Position numbers and translations under genes: made by a program
Notes under the pieces: generated by a model
What the model saw: only the letters and a program-made list of their open reading frames with translations
The model's database searches: none
Told to the model about the DNA's origin: nothing
Part shown: piece after piece, positions 11,419 to 23,800 of the stretch
Layout: the number at the start of each line of letters is the position of its first letter
How positions within the stretch are numbered: the first letter of the stretch is position 1
Source: Acanthaster planci
Taxonomy: Eukaryota > Echinodermata > Asteroidea > Valvatida > Acanthasteridae
Length of the DNA stretch: 64,000 nucleotides
Direction of reading: 5' to 3'
Assembly: GCF_001949145.1 (NCBI RefSeq)
Contig: NW_019091360.1
Coordinates: forward strand, 3,343,047 to 3,407,046

Positions 11419-12942
11419 ATGGAAATGGATACGGCCACAGCAATGAGCATTGCCACGCCTGTGACTGTCACAACAGATGGTCTGACGGGAGCCAGTGATG
11501 GACACGTGCTAGTTTTCCCGGATGATTACACAAACAGTAATATTATTTCCACACCAAACGGAATTACAATGACTGGTCCCCATGACATGCTGGCAACCAT
11601 CGGATTACCAGCACTGAGCCAGGCAGACGTGACGCAGGGAACCAGCATGTTCTCAGGCACCACTGAGCCAAGCAGTGACTATGGCCAGAAGTCGACTGTT
11701 TCCGTTGGAGTCCAAGTCAACTTGTGTTGCTGTGCACACCATGGGTGTAATCTGGTTAACAGGAATTCAGCTCCCGAAGTTGATGAAACTCATGCTCTAA
11801 ACAGCAATGGTCCTTTTCAAGTAAATCCTGAGCAGCAGTCGTCAAAGGACCGTGAGGTAGATGAAAGAAAACCAGTTCAAGAAAAAGACTTGCTCGCTGC
11901 GTCGTCCCCAAAATCGAACATCAAGCACAGTTACAAAGACATCAAGAGGAAGGAGAAGAAACATCGGAAGGCAGACAAGGCCTCTGCTTGCAGGAAACCT
12001 AAACAGCAAAAGGTTTTAACCAGGAGAAGCACCAAATCGACACTAGAGCGGCGTTACCTGTGTGAAGGCTGCGGTATCAAGTTCGTCCACAAGGCCACCT
12101 ACGATCGCCACTTACAAGAGCTCCGTGGCAAAGCATCGGAGAATAAGTGCTCCCACTGCAAAGCTACGTTCCCCTTTTTGTGCAAGTTGAAGCAGCACAT
12201 CGCTGCCAAGCACCCGGATGTGACGTCTTCGCCGGCCCGCGAGCGTCCCGTTATCTGCCACATCTGCGGCATCCAGTTACAGACTAGCATCAGCATGAAC
12301 AAGCACATGCGCATCCATGACGGAGACAAGCCATTCCTCTGCAAATATTGTCCCAAGGCCTTCCGATGGCATACAGGCTTGGAATACCATGAGCGCATCC
12401 ACACAGGCGAGCGCCCGTTCAAGTGTCCCAATTGCCCCAAGGCGTTCACCAATCCCTCCGATATGGCCCGGCACCAGACTGTCCACACAGGCAAGAAGCC
12501 TCACCTGTGCCACCAGTGTGGCAAGGGTTTCACTCAGAGTGGTACACTCAACGCTCACATCAAGAGCAAACACTCTCAGCTGACTAACTCACTTAACCCC
12601 AGCCCAGCGACAACCCTGTGTGCTATCAACACAGCATGTGCTGACCCTATTTCAATATCTACAAGTCTTAAACAGCCTGACGTGCATGTACACGTGTGTC
12701 ACCTGTGTGGGAAGCATTTCCCCCAGGACCACATGCTGGATGCGCACATCCGCAAATCACATCAACAACCTCATCCTAACATGACACTAGAGGGCGGTTT
12801 GCGCTGCAGCACCTTGGAAGACATGAAGCTTCAGCTGGCATCGTGCAGTGCATTGACCCAGAATCAGGTGTTTAACATGGCATCGTGCGTGCCAACGGAG
12901 CGGGAAATCGCAGAAGTTGTAGTCAACATGTTAGCACAGTGA
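11419..12942 (+). CDS. C2H2 zinc-finger protein ZF-A (paralogue of ZF-C)
   Basis: The last, large coding exon reads 507 codons from ATG 11419. The frame is open upstream to about 11360, and an acceptor at ttcag (about 11370) would join it to an upstream exon in phase 2, as in ZF-C, so the true start may lie further upstream. Residues 1-210 are low in structure, with a SVGVQVNLCCC motif near residue 95 and a basic, nuclear-localisation-like region (KRKEKKHRK). Six C2H2 fingers with TGE-type linkers span about residues 213-385 and a seventh lies at about 424-447. Finger 1 lacks its second zinc-binding histidine (DRHLQELRGK), so it is probably degenerate. The protein ends in PTEREIAEVVVNMLAQ, identical to the tail of ZF-C. 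Expected role: nuclear DNA-binding regulator; targets unknown. Confidence 0.9.
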   Translation: MEMDTATAMSIATPVTVTTDGLTGASDGHVLVFPDDYTNSNIISTPNGITMTGPHDMLATIGLPALSQADVTQGTSMFSGTTEPSSDYGQKSTVSVGVQVNLCCCAHHGCNLVNRNSAPEVDETHALNSNGPFQVNPEQQSSKDREVDERKPVQEKDLLAASSPKSNIKHSYKDIKRKEKKHRKADKASACRKPKQQKVLTRRSTKSTLERRYLCEGCGIKFVHKATYDRHLQELRGKASENKCSHCKATFPFLCKLKQHIAAKHPDVTSSPARERPVICHICGIQLQTSISMNKHMRIHDGDKPFLCKYCPKAFRWHTGLEYHERIHTGERPFKCPNCPKAFTNPSDMARHQTVHTGKKPHLCHQCGKGFTQSGTLNAHIKSKHSQLTNSLNPSPATTLCAINTACADPISISTSLKQPDVHVHVCHLCGKHFPQDHMLDAHIRKSHQQPHPNMTLEGGLRCSTLEDMKLQLASCSALTQNQVFNMASCVPTEREIAEVVVNMLAQ

Positions 12943-15900
12943 AAGTCAAACTAAGACTCCATTGAAGTTTGAATTTGGGACAGTTACTTGTACTCTTGAT
13001 GTCAAAGTTTTGAGAAGCTCTGATAGAGAATAAGATATTTTGGGAGAATTCGTGGAAATACAGATGTTCAACGCCAACAAATAATTCTGATATTCTGTGT
13101 GAAGGAATAGTCTTTGGTTTGATATTTGATTCATGTGACTGCTGGTTGCTCTATGTGTGCATGCTTCGATTTTTTTTTCTGACTGATCACCCTGACGTAT
13201 TAAATTACCTCGATATTACAAGAATGTATAACACTGAATGTTATTAATTTATAAAAATGCTCCTATTAAGCATTGAAGGATGCAACATGCATGTGACCTG
13301 TTGAGAGATTGTACAAACAACAGAGACAAATCAAATCAAGTTACACTACCAACAAATCTGATTGTGAGCTGCTTAAAACTCATGGTTCTTTAGGAAGTAG
13401 TTAGTCGGTGGATTATATGTGGTAGGCTGACAAGCTAACGATAGCTGAGTGTGAAGAAACTGAAATTTGAAAGTGTTTGAGACACGAGTACAAAACATCA
13501 ATAATTTTAGTGTATGAAGTTGCATCCGTGGGATAGATTTCCTAGACCTGCTTCGAAAAAGATTTGCTTGGTAAAGTTCAAGGTTGAAAACCAGCTGACA
13601 ACATTGGCATTAAAGACGACATGCAGAGCTACACATTTTTGTTCAAATATAAAAATATCTTCATATTAGCCGCTGCCTGAAACTTCCTGGAGCAGGATGT
13701 TAAACAGACCTTAGATTTATATAATATTGCATGGATTTGACCTTGAATTTACTTGGCTGTTTGAATCTGCCGTTGTAGTATGGCACCGACTGCTGTGAAA
13801 GCAAATGCATTGGGGGAGTGGCCAGTGGGATGTAAAAGGGGGCGTATTTTTGTAATAACCCTATATACTACATGTATTAGGTCAGCCAGCTCTGTTTACA
13901 ACATTCTTTCTTGTCATTCCATATGTCACCAATTATCAGGTACAAACAGTGTGGAGAACAATATTTTTATCTCTCTTGATGGCCCATATCATCAGTGATG
14001 TAACTAGAGCTATTGCATGTATATGGCCAGGGGGTGCACAAGTTTTTTACAAGGGGACACCAAAAGACAACAAGTTGCAGCAAAGGTTGTTCATGGATTT
14101 CCAATGGGGGGTGGGGGTCACCCAGGGAGGGGGCACAGACATTTGCTTGGGGCATGTCCCCCCATTCCCCCTGTAGTTAGGCCACTTCATGTAATCGTCA
14201 ACTGTGTCCAAGTCTCATACTGTGTATTGAGTTAGTAATAGAGAATGTATTAGTGGTTATAATTTGGAGTTAATTTTTTTTGGGGGGGGGTGGAGGTCTT
14301 GATACACAATTAACATCATGACAAATATTAAAACATTTGTAATTTCAGTGGAGTCTGCAGAGCTGTGATATATTTACTTGTGTGCAGTGTTAAAATCAGT
14401 ACAAAGCATGATATTTTTATTATTTCATATTCAGAATGCTGTTGAATCAGTGTACATTTTGCTAAAAGTTGAGCCACTTTTAAAATAATAGAGCACCTGT
14501 GTTAATTGTATTTTACAAGGAATAAATAATAATGTAAAACAAAAAATTTAGTCTGACATTCAATTTTGATAACTGAGTAAAACATTTCTCCCACCTCTGT
14601 ATGTTATAACTTATCAGTCTCGAGTTTAAACTGTAACTCAAACTTCGCTGGGAAAATCCAAAACAAAGGGTAAGCTTGTGGCAAGTCTATGGTTTAAACC
14701 CCGACCTGTTCACTGGTATTCGGGTAGTTTTTCGTGCGGTGACGTGTATAATTCAGGAAAGCTTGGGCTGCGAAGGTTACCAGTTATTCATGTCTGGTTT
14801 ACGTGTGCAAGGCAAAACATGGGAATCTCAGGATAGGCGTGACGGATTTTTGCTGGCAGAAAAATCGCAAAATTCCAGCTCACAGCGGTCTTTGCAGGCG
14901 TCATGCAGTTTTCTTGATCATGTAGCTTACATTTACCCACGTCTTCTTGGTTGGTAAGTTTGCCATACGGGAAGATCGTCGATGTAGAACGAAAAGGGGG
15001 CGAGTGATCCTTCGCAGTATCCTTGAAGGCTTGAGCATGTTCAACTTCAAGTTGAGTCTTGAGATCTACGCTAACGTCTTTAAGACGCGCAGGATTTATC
15101 TGCGAAACTGTGGCATGCCCATTCATTTCCAGAAAGCAAATGATAGACATGATTTAAGGATCTCTGACCAAAATTTAAATTCCGAGGTTTATTTTTAAGA
15201 TCACTTGAAAATGATGAACGCCTAGTAATCTCTCTCACTCATCATTTCTGGAATTACGATCTGATAGTGCTACATTGTAACTCGACTAATCAACATCATG
15301 TTTAGTTAGGCCTCAGGCAAGGTCCTGTTCACTTGCCATCTGCACCCCTGCACTTGTCAAAGATTCATTTGTTACCTTTGTAAGGTTTTCAAGATGTTTT
15401 AATATATACGTTGGGTAAGGGCAAACCCCATTACATAAATTTGTAAGGTTTGTCGTCAAATTTTATTGCCAGAAGAAGCAAACAAAATATTCAGATTCTA
15501 GTACTGGTTTGAAATTTCCCTTAATTTTTTTTTATTTATTTAATTTTTTAAGGGTTGCCTCCATATTGTGGGCCATATTTTAGAGCCTATGCAAAAGCGT
15601 TGACCTGGGGAGAGTGAACGGCATCACGTTAGTTGCTTTGGCAATTTGTACTTCCAGAACTGTATTTATACAAACCGTACAGATAGCAATGTACATGTAC
15701 ATACATACATTTAAATAGTCATATCTGAGATGGTGCTTCTTTGGTTTGTATGAAATGTCTATGGTGTTACGCCAATTTTTCCCCAATAATTTAATGAGGT
15801 CTCCCGGGATACAATTTTGTATGGGATGGGGGGTTAATTTACACTATACCATTTAAAGTGGTGAAATTTAGGAGAATTTTCCTTACTCACACCCATGTCC

Positions 15901-16420
15901 AGGACTGCCTGCCAAGCTAACCCGGTCGTTTCAGTTGAAAGGTCATAGTTGTCAGCCGTGTGGCAGCTTCAACGATTACAACATGGCTCCCATTTCTTTC
16001 TATTCAGTTTCCTTTCACTCTTGAATGAAAGAAAAATGTCTATTGGTTGAATGGTGTGCTGGTGACATTCACTAATTACAGTTGGTCTCTTATTTCATAT
16101 GTCACATGGACGGGCTGTTTCATTAGACAACACATTACACGTACTGGAAACAGTCATCAGAGTAGTGGAAATGCGTTCACTAGGAAAGGGTGTGCACTGG
16201 CCTCAACATGACCAAAAATATGGGATGGAGGGATCCCCTCACCTTTGTGTTAGTCACTGTTTGATCGGAATCTCAGGAATTCTTTACAGATATCTAGGGA
16301 GGAAGTTGGGTAGCAATAATCTAGAGTGTGTATAGGGATTAGACATGATTCTAAGGGGGTTGTATAAACCTTACAGTTCTGGAAGTAGGCAGTTTGCCCA
16401 TCTTTCATTTTGACTCCACA
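12943..16420. other. ZF-A 3' flank and spacer before ZF-B
   Basis: AT-rich, with probable ZF-A 3' untranslated sequence at its left end and an AATAAA at 14521-14526 as one possible polyadenylation signal. A block at 13990-14180 with G- and C-runs and imperfect GTAACTA / TAGTTA ends may be a repeat. A broken nonaspanin-like fragment lies at 14963-15060. No intact gene was seen. Confidence 0.45.
14963..15060 (-). pseudogene. TM9SF (nonaspanin)-like coding fragment, frameshifted
   Basis: On the minus strand, bases 14963-14989 encode FYIDDLPVW, matching the very conserved [MF]-[YF]-[IV]-D-D-L-P-[IV]-W core of the lumenal domain of TM9SF proteins. Just upstream, bases 15004-15030 encode AFKDTAKDH, which aligns with the AF-x2-AI-x-N-H segment that precedes that core at about the right distance. 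The two pieces are separated by 14 bases and so lie in different frames, consistent with one lost base in a C-run. No further TM9SF sequence or splice site was recognised, so this is called a decayed fragment of a gene or retrocopy. A chance match cannot be excluded. Confidence 0.4.
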
Positions 16421-16442
16421 GTTTGTCAGGATCAGTGTCGTC

Positions 16443-19400
16443 ATGCCTCGCTTTGGGAAGAGAGGGTACAAGCCTGTGTCGGCCAGGGGCTATGCTTCAG
16501 CAGGTGTCCAGCATCGGATATACATCAAGAAAGAGGATGTGCCACGATGGAATGCCATCCGAGAGCGGTCAGGATACACCAAGAGCCCAGACTTTATTCA
16601 CTGGCTGATTGAAGTGGCAGAGCAGCATCTCAGGTTAGCCAAAGGCCATAAGACTTCAGAAACACATGCACTACCATCATCGAGCACTGATGAAGATGTT
16701 AATTGTTTGAACCCAAATGATGAATTTGTCCAGACTAATGAATGGTGGGTAGTGCACACACATGCTACAGATAAACCAATAGCTAAAATAGTTGCAGAGT
16801 TAATTACAAAGAAAAAAATTAATTAACAAAGATGTTTTATTTTAGGTTAAAATTACACTTACACCAACATGAATATTCGCTTAGTATTTTCAATGTGGTT
16901 GCTCGGGTGGGATTGGAACCTACAGTTTTCTGCATACTTTTGGAGACATCCAAAGCAAAGTGTTAATTTGGTACTCAGGCTAGTGTAGTGTCCTGACACA
17001 AAGCCAAATCAGTATGGAATATGCCTTTGCCATTAATGTGTTGCAAGATGAGTTAGAAACCTCATGTCAGAGTTACAGGGTTGCTGTTAGCTGTGTTCAG
17101 TTTGCTAGTGATGTGGTATTTTGGTTTTTTTTTTACTCCTGACATTTGTTTGTGGGAATGGTTGTTCATGTTTCCAATCAAAATTGTCTTTTGATTTTGA
17201 TTTTGTGAAGAAATCAAATTTGGAATTGAGAAGAGGAGGATATAAACATAGCTCACACTCAGTTCTTATCTTCATTAGTCTCTGAAACTGGTAGGAAGTA
17301 CCAATTTTCACAGTCTGAAGTACCAGAATGGAACTTTTAAAAATAGTGAAAAATACATGTAGCATGTCAATAGAACGATGTCAAACAACACACCCATGAG
17401 CTCCAGAATAGGAGTCAAAAATAAAAGTGTTGAATTTTTATTTGAATCTTTCACCCTGGCAGAATCAAGCCTTCAGAGTTCCCAGCTGAAGGCAATGCAG
17501 GAGACGACTCCCACACTAGTGGTGAGTCAGAGGAGGGTGATGACGATGACGATGATGACGACGACGAAGATGCCACTGAAGAGGAGGACAATGACCGTGA
17601 CAGTGACCCAGGGCAGCAATCCAAAGAAACCCCAAAGGAGACCAAGTCATCATCATCATCATACCCAGACAGTCACACAAAGACAGTCACCATCAAAGAG
17701 GAGGAACTTTCATTGACAGAAGGTGGAATAGTGGCAAGAGGTCGCAGCAGGAGACGAGGGTCACCCCCTGTAGCCATCAAGGATGTTGCTCCCATCATTT
17801 GCGTTGATATTGACGCACCGCGCCAGCTACGCCCACGCCTCAAGCTGAAATTGAAACCACTAAAAGTCGAGCCAGTAGTAAGTCTAAATACTTTGTACAA
17901 TTATCTTACATACTAACCCTTTCTGTTAAACTACTGATCACAAAGATTCACTAAGTGTATAAAATTCTTGCTTAGTATGCAAGAGATAACTACATGTACC
18001 CAAAGTTATGGAGCTGGTATCTGGATCTCAGCTGAAGTCTGCTGAGAGCATAACATTCGCCAGACAATGTTATCTGCTAAAGAGCTCTGTAAAATAGGTC
18101 CAGGCTGTTCCTTGAACAAAGTTTTATAACTGCACACCATCAGTTTCTGCACAAGTGATATCCATGGGTAAATTGGAATTTGGAGGTCCGTGTTGTGCAA
18201 GACATAAAGTATACTGCAGTCGTCAGAGCACATGCAAGCCTGTGGTAGTCACATCCCCCACCAGAGATGATGCTGCATTGTCCAGAATAAAAAGTTGGTT
18301 CCCCATCATGGGATCAGTACTACTAGCACATTTGTTTACTTATATATATTGTGACATGGAAAGGTACTCAACTGTGGAACATTACACTAAAAATGAAATA
18401 ACAGGTGTTTGTCTGCCTAATAATTTGCCGTAATTACTGCACATGTTGAGCTTTGTTAACTACTTTTACGACAAAGCTAATAGGCTTGTTGGAAATTTAA
18501 TGAGTCTTTTCATGTTTTTTGTATCAAAGGTGGAGAAACCAAAGAGGGGCCGCAAGAAAACACAAATGAGATCACTGAAGAAACTGACTGTGAAGGAGAA
18601 GCCAGCTAGCTACTCCTGCAAAAAATGCTGTCGCATCTTTGCAGACCGTCAAGCCTTGCGCAGCCACCAGGTAATTCATGCTGTGGACAACCTGACGTGT
18701 CGTGACTGCCAGATGACCTTCAGCTCCAAGTCGGCCATGTGGGTTCACCGCAAGGTGCAACACGGCAACAAGATCCTGGCCTGTGAACACTGTGACATGA
18801 CGTTCCCCCGCAAGTACCAGCTGAAGGAGCACATGCGGGGCCACAAAGGCATCAAGCCCTTCGCCTGCCCGACCTGCAACAAGAAATTCCGCACCACTGC
18901 CCACCTGACCTCCCACATGGACCTGCATAGCAACTTCCGACGTTTCCTTTGTGACCTCTGTGGACTGACATTCCACAGGCGGGACCTGCTGTCCCGCCAC
19001 ATTATCAAACACTCACAACCAAAGACCTACTCCTGTGAGGAATGCGGCAAGGTGTTTGCCTATAAGGTCACCTTGCAGGACCACCTGATCCGGCATCAGA
19101 ATGTCAAGGCTGGTAAGACACCCTACAAGTGTCAAACCTGCTTCAAGGAGTTCTTCACCCCCAAATCCTACCAGCATCACATGGGGCGTCACCGGGGCGA
19201 GAAGGTGTTCTCATGTGACCAGTGCGACAAGAAGTTCAAGCAGAAGTTCTACTTGGACCGGCACAAGATCATCCACCAGGAAGAGAAGCCGTACACTTGC
19301 AGTAACTGTGGCCGTGGCTTCACTCAGCACTCCAACATGACCATTCACATGAGGACTCACACTGGTGAAAAGCCGTACCAGTGTGACTTGTGCGAGAAGG

Positions 19401-20845
19401 CTTTCGCCCACAACGTCAGCCTCAAGACCCACAAGAAGACGGCGCACGGCATTGACATGTGGCAGAGCGACAAGACCAAACCCATTGTGGCCCTGGGACG
19501 GCCCAAGGGAGAGCCTAAGAAGAAACCCCCACCAAAGATCCGCTTGAAATCCCGGGCTGCAGCTGCCGAGGTGCAGATACAATCTGATCTGTACCAGGCG
19601 GCAGTTGAGTTTGCCAGGGAGAGACTTGCCCCCCTCGCATTCCCTCCCATGCCACAAATTCCGGCTATTCATGGATCACCAGTGGAGCAGATACCACCAG
19701 CTCAGAGTCCCTCAGAGAGTGAGGACGAGACACCAAGTCCAGGGAGTTCACCTGCCAACACTCACACATCTCCTAGTATCAAGACAGTGCTGGATCATCA
19801 TCCAACTCACAACCACCATGAGCACCAGCAAGTTCAAGATAGACACCCATCGCACGACCATCAGCAGATTCACGATCACCACTCATCGCATGACCACCCA
19901 CAGTCACATGATCATCGCTCGACTCACAACCACCACTTGTCTAACGAGCCCCACCACCAGCTTCCTGAAAGCCACCCAACACCCGAGCAAAAACCACTCC
20001 ACTCTACTCCACATCCAACTTGCGACCGCCAGCCCCCTTGTGAGATGTCCGCTTCTCACGATAACCACCAAGATTATGGCCAACCACAGGCCAACCCTGA
20101 AATTCCAAAGCAGATTCCCCCCTTGATTCAGCAGTACCACGAGCGAAGCCAAGAACTCAATGACCATCTCACCAGAGGACCACAGCAATTCCGCAAGCAT
20201 GACCAGCCCACACGAGAAGTCTGTGAACAGCTGACCCCAATTCCACAGGCATACTCCGACGCAACGCACGATGTCCAGGAGCAGATGACCCCAATCACCC
20301 AGACATACCAAGAACAGAGCCACGAGGTGCGTGAACAATTGACGCCCATGTCTCCGCCATACCCTGAGCATTCCACACTGGAACAGCACCAAGCAACAGC
20401 AAGCCGTTCCCAGACCCCCAGTTCATCAGCAACCAGCAGCATTGAGCAACCCTATGCCCACATCCTCCATAACCCGGGAATGCACTCTGCCAGTGATCAC
20501 CCACTGAGATTGGAGAAGCCCGGGTCCCCATTTGGGCCCCTTCTGCACTCCCCTAATGCCCACTCTGACTACCCTACCAGGCATGAGAAGGTGGAGCAGT
20601 GGCACCAACGCAATTCGGAAGCCCTGTCCTGGATGTCTAGAGGCGTGTCGCACGCCCAACTCATGCAAGGCTTGAGAGCAGTCACACCCAACATGATGCA
20701 CCCGGTCTCCCAGGCACTGGGTATGTTGAACCCACAGGCCCCAGAGCATGTCAACCTAGTTGGGAGTTACGCCCATTCTGCCTACATCCAGAGAAGCAAC
20801 TCCACTGGTTCTCAGCCTATGCAGCCGCCATCTTGGCGAAGCTAA
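16443..20845 (+). CDS. Ten-finger C2H2 zinc-finger protein ZF-B (three coding exons)
   Basis: Coding exons are 16443-16633, 17463-17877 and 18530-20845, joined in phases 2 and 0 with good GT/AG sites, giving 973 residues. Exon 1 starts at ATG 16443 (MPRFGKRG) and encodes a short module, WNAIRERSGYTKSPDFIHWL, related to one in ZF-C. Exon 2 encodes a serine- and aspartate-rich acidic stretch (about residues 78-110) and a basic RGRSRRRG patch. Exon 3 begins with an AT-hook-like KPKRGRKK. Ten C2H2 fingers follow at about residues 230-510, then a histidine-rich DH/HH region (about 620-680). Last come three tandem copies of an EQ[LM]TP-containing unit (about 765-816). It is probably a nuclear DNA-binding regulator with an acidic activation-type region. 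No orthologue name is assigned. An upstream non-coding exon is implied by the acceptor at about 16420. Confidence 0.88.
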
Positions 20846-20880
20846 GTTTATTCCATTGTGTACTAACACAACAACTTAGA

Positions 20881-20886
20881 AATAAA
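20881..20886 (+). terminator. Polyadenylation signal, probably for ZF-B
   Basis: AATAAA lies 36 bases after the ZF-B stop codon. It would give a very short 3' untranslated region, and another AATAAA occurs near 20973, so use of this one is likely but not certain. Confidence 0.45.
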
Positions 20887-23800
20887 GCTTTAAAATATAG
20901 GGCTGGATCACAGAATGCATGTTAAACATGATTTTACTGTTAAAACATTTAGCAGAAATTCCTGCCAAATTTCAATAAATTTACTTGATTGAAAATGTGA
21001 CCATATTAGTCAGAATGGTTTGCATAAATTTTCATTTGTAAATGAAAAACAATCAACGGTAGTGGTTCTGCTTTTGATAAGAGATTAACTCCAGCCATAT
21101 ATTTTATTGTTGTCTTCCACTAAAAACCAATAAGATATTGATGTGCATTTAACCTTGCATCCCTTTTTCCCTTGAACAGTTCACTTTTTGTTGTGAAAGA
21201 AAGTTTTTATTACAGGCAGACGTGACAACGAGCTGTGAGCTGGTTATAGAGGAAGGCACTGTAGACAAAGTCTCAGCTCGTTGAAAACTTCCAGCAAGAG
21301 GCATTGCTAAAAGCTCCATGTTTGACCTTTGACACCCTAGGATTGCATTTGGAGGCTGCAAAGCCAAGGCCATTCATCTCCGAAGCTTACACTGCACGTG
21401 GCGCTTCAACAACGTGAAAAATGAGACACGTATAGTAACTGCTGTGAGTTCTGTAATAAGAATGTTGGTGTGGAGTGGATTTATTGACCATGCTTGAAAC
21501 CCAACCAGGGTCAGTTTGTGCTAGCAGATTTCTAAACCATAGTATTGATATGTTGTACCAAAAAGAAGGGGTGTCTGAATCAAATTCAGACCAACTCCTG
21601 CTAATTATGGTTAATGTATGTGGATAAGAAGGGCCTAACAGGGCTGAGCAGCTCTCACAAAACAGACGTTGCCAAGAACTATTTGCTGACAACTTTTCTC
21701 ACAGATATACATGTAGGACTAGTTTTAAATCTTTTAACAATTGTAGGTTCAGCAACATTTCAAAGATCTTTTTTTTTGCATAGTACAGTACATGTAGTGA
21801 AAACTTTCCAATCATTAGCTACATACAGATCTCATTTTCAAATGATTTTTAAACATCAGAATTTGAATTTTTTTTTAAAGTCATTTTCTACGAGCAGGTT
21901 ACAAATACATGTATTCAAATCATCTTCAGAAATCTTGGTAGTTTCTAGTTATGCATGTCTTGCAGAAGGAAACTGGTAAAAAAGTCCATTTTGTACAGGG
22001 TGCATATGTACATGTATATGCATTATCAATACATTTAGAGTTCAGCAATGTTTGATTCTTAATCTAAACATCTATATGTATTGTCACTTTTTTGAGGAAA
22101 AAGCTGCAAGTGTGTGCTGAGAAAGAAATGCATCTGACTGATGCCTAGGGAAGATGGCTGCTTCGGTGAATGTTCCATGGATACAAGTCATGTGACATTA
22201 CAGTGGTTCTTTCATTGGATGTCTGATTGTATCCGTGATGGTGCAGAAGTAGACTACTGCATTAACTAGTATTTAGCAAAATTATTCTTTTTTTTTAAAT
22301 AAAATTTGGGTCTAACCCTAAAACCAAAGTTGTTTACTTCATGTATGACATGACTACTACATAACGTGCATGCAAGATTGTAGTGCACTCTAAAATTATA
22401 ATTTAAATTTTTTGCTTGTAAAATATGCAAAAGATATAAATGGAATGTTCCATTTAAGTGTGTTGTGGAATGATGGTTGTGATTTTAGCAAGGCATACAT
22501 TTCTGTGAATCTTGTCAAGGCGATAGAGACAATGGTAGCTTTGTGGATGCATCTGATCGGCGCAGATAGAGTGAATTCTACCATCTCCAGGACAAATCAA
22601 AAATCGACACAAACTTGTGTTGTTCATTTCTGACCACGGAATTGAGTGAAGAGATTCTTTCTTGGTAAGGAAAAAGAAACGCACAATGTTTTCCAATAAG
22701 GGGTTCAATGAACTGGGTGAAAGTCTTTTTTTACTGCATTAGGTGCATCAGCAAAGAGGAAATGTAAATATTGAGACAAAAGATAGCAACGTGGAGACCT
22801 GATTGTACAGTGTGAAACATACAAAGTATAAACAGTGGAACTCTTGTTCTGTACAGAAGTTTGTGCTACGAGACATCTGTAACATCCACGTCTTGGTAGT
22901 TGGCCAAACTAAGCCACTTCTCGAATGCCTGTGGGAAAGTGTCCAACTTGAGGACATCAGGCTGACACTCTAAAGCATTTACTGTGAGATACAAGAGTAT
23001 AAAAACACTTAACAATTGAAACGATATAATTACATGTAATACAGAGCAGTGCTTTTAAGCTGATTGTATGAAGAGATGTTCAGAAGTTTGCAAGTAAAAC
23101 TTGTATTAGTGCCATATGTAGAAGTATTGTATGTAGTTATTGTAATTTTAATGTACGTAACTTAGACACACAACATTTTTGTATACATGTATGTCATAGC
23201 AGTCAAACTGTATGTGTTGATCCGTACTGCATGGGAGAGTAAACAGATTCCGTGACATCCTTAATTCCGGTTCCATCATGATGCTCGTACCGGAGTGAAT
23301 TCACTCTTGCTTGGAGTACAAAATCAGGCTATGTTTGTGTTCAATGGTCCATTGTTTACTGAAGGTCAAACACACTACTTGTATGTGTTTTTCTGTAAAT
23401 GCCATTTTTGCATTTTGGGATTTGTTTTTAGTTCTGTTTTTACGTTGTTATTTTTTTCCTCCAAGAGCTGCCGCATCAGTCGAGCTCCAATTGCCCCAGA
23501 TGCAATCAAGCAATGACAGTCTTGTAAAGATGTCTTTATTGGTTCTTTTTTTCCCAAATAAAGCAGGACTTGGTTTGAACACACACAACATAATGAGTAA
23601 CATTTTCCACTACCATATTTTGGTACACAGTGAATTCAGTTACCAAATGACCAAGTTACTGAACTTTTTAACAAATTTATCATTCCATAGTGTAGCAAAT
23701 GTGTCCACCTTCTTTTACACCTTAAAGTTTATTGTATCTAGCTTCAATTTACATATTTGAATCAAATACATTTAAAGTTCAGATGATGTCATTATTTATA

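Noticed and set aside
16900-17000. tRNA gene or second SINE (GGTTCCAATCCCAC on the minus strand resembles a B box)
   Set aside because: No acceptable A box lies at the right distance and no cloverleaf could be drawn.
17378-17716. 112-codon plus-strand frame overlapping ZF-B exon 2 (runs of M, T and H)
   Set aside because: It is the wrong frame of the acidic GAT/GAC-rich exon. The frame joined by splice phase reads the Asp/Glu stretch instead.
18572-19672. Long minus-strand reading frames opposite the ZF-B fingers (up to 153 codons)
   Set aside because: They mirror the repeated finger codons of the plus strand. They have no domain, start context or splice evidence.
23311-23760. 149-codon plus-strand frame
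   Set aside because: It lies in T-rich spacer, is dominated by F/L/C/S residues and has no recognisable domain or splice context.
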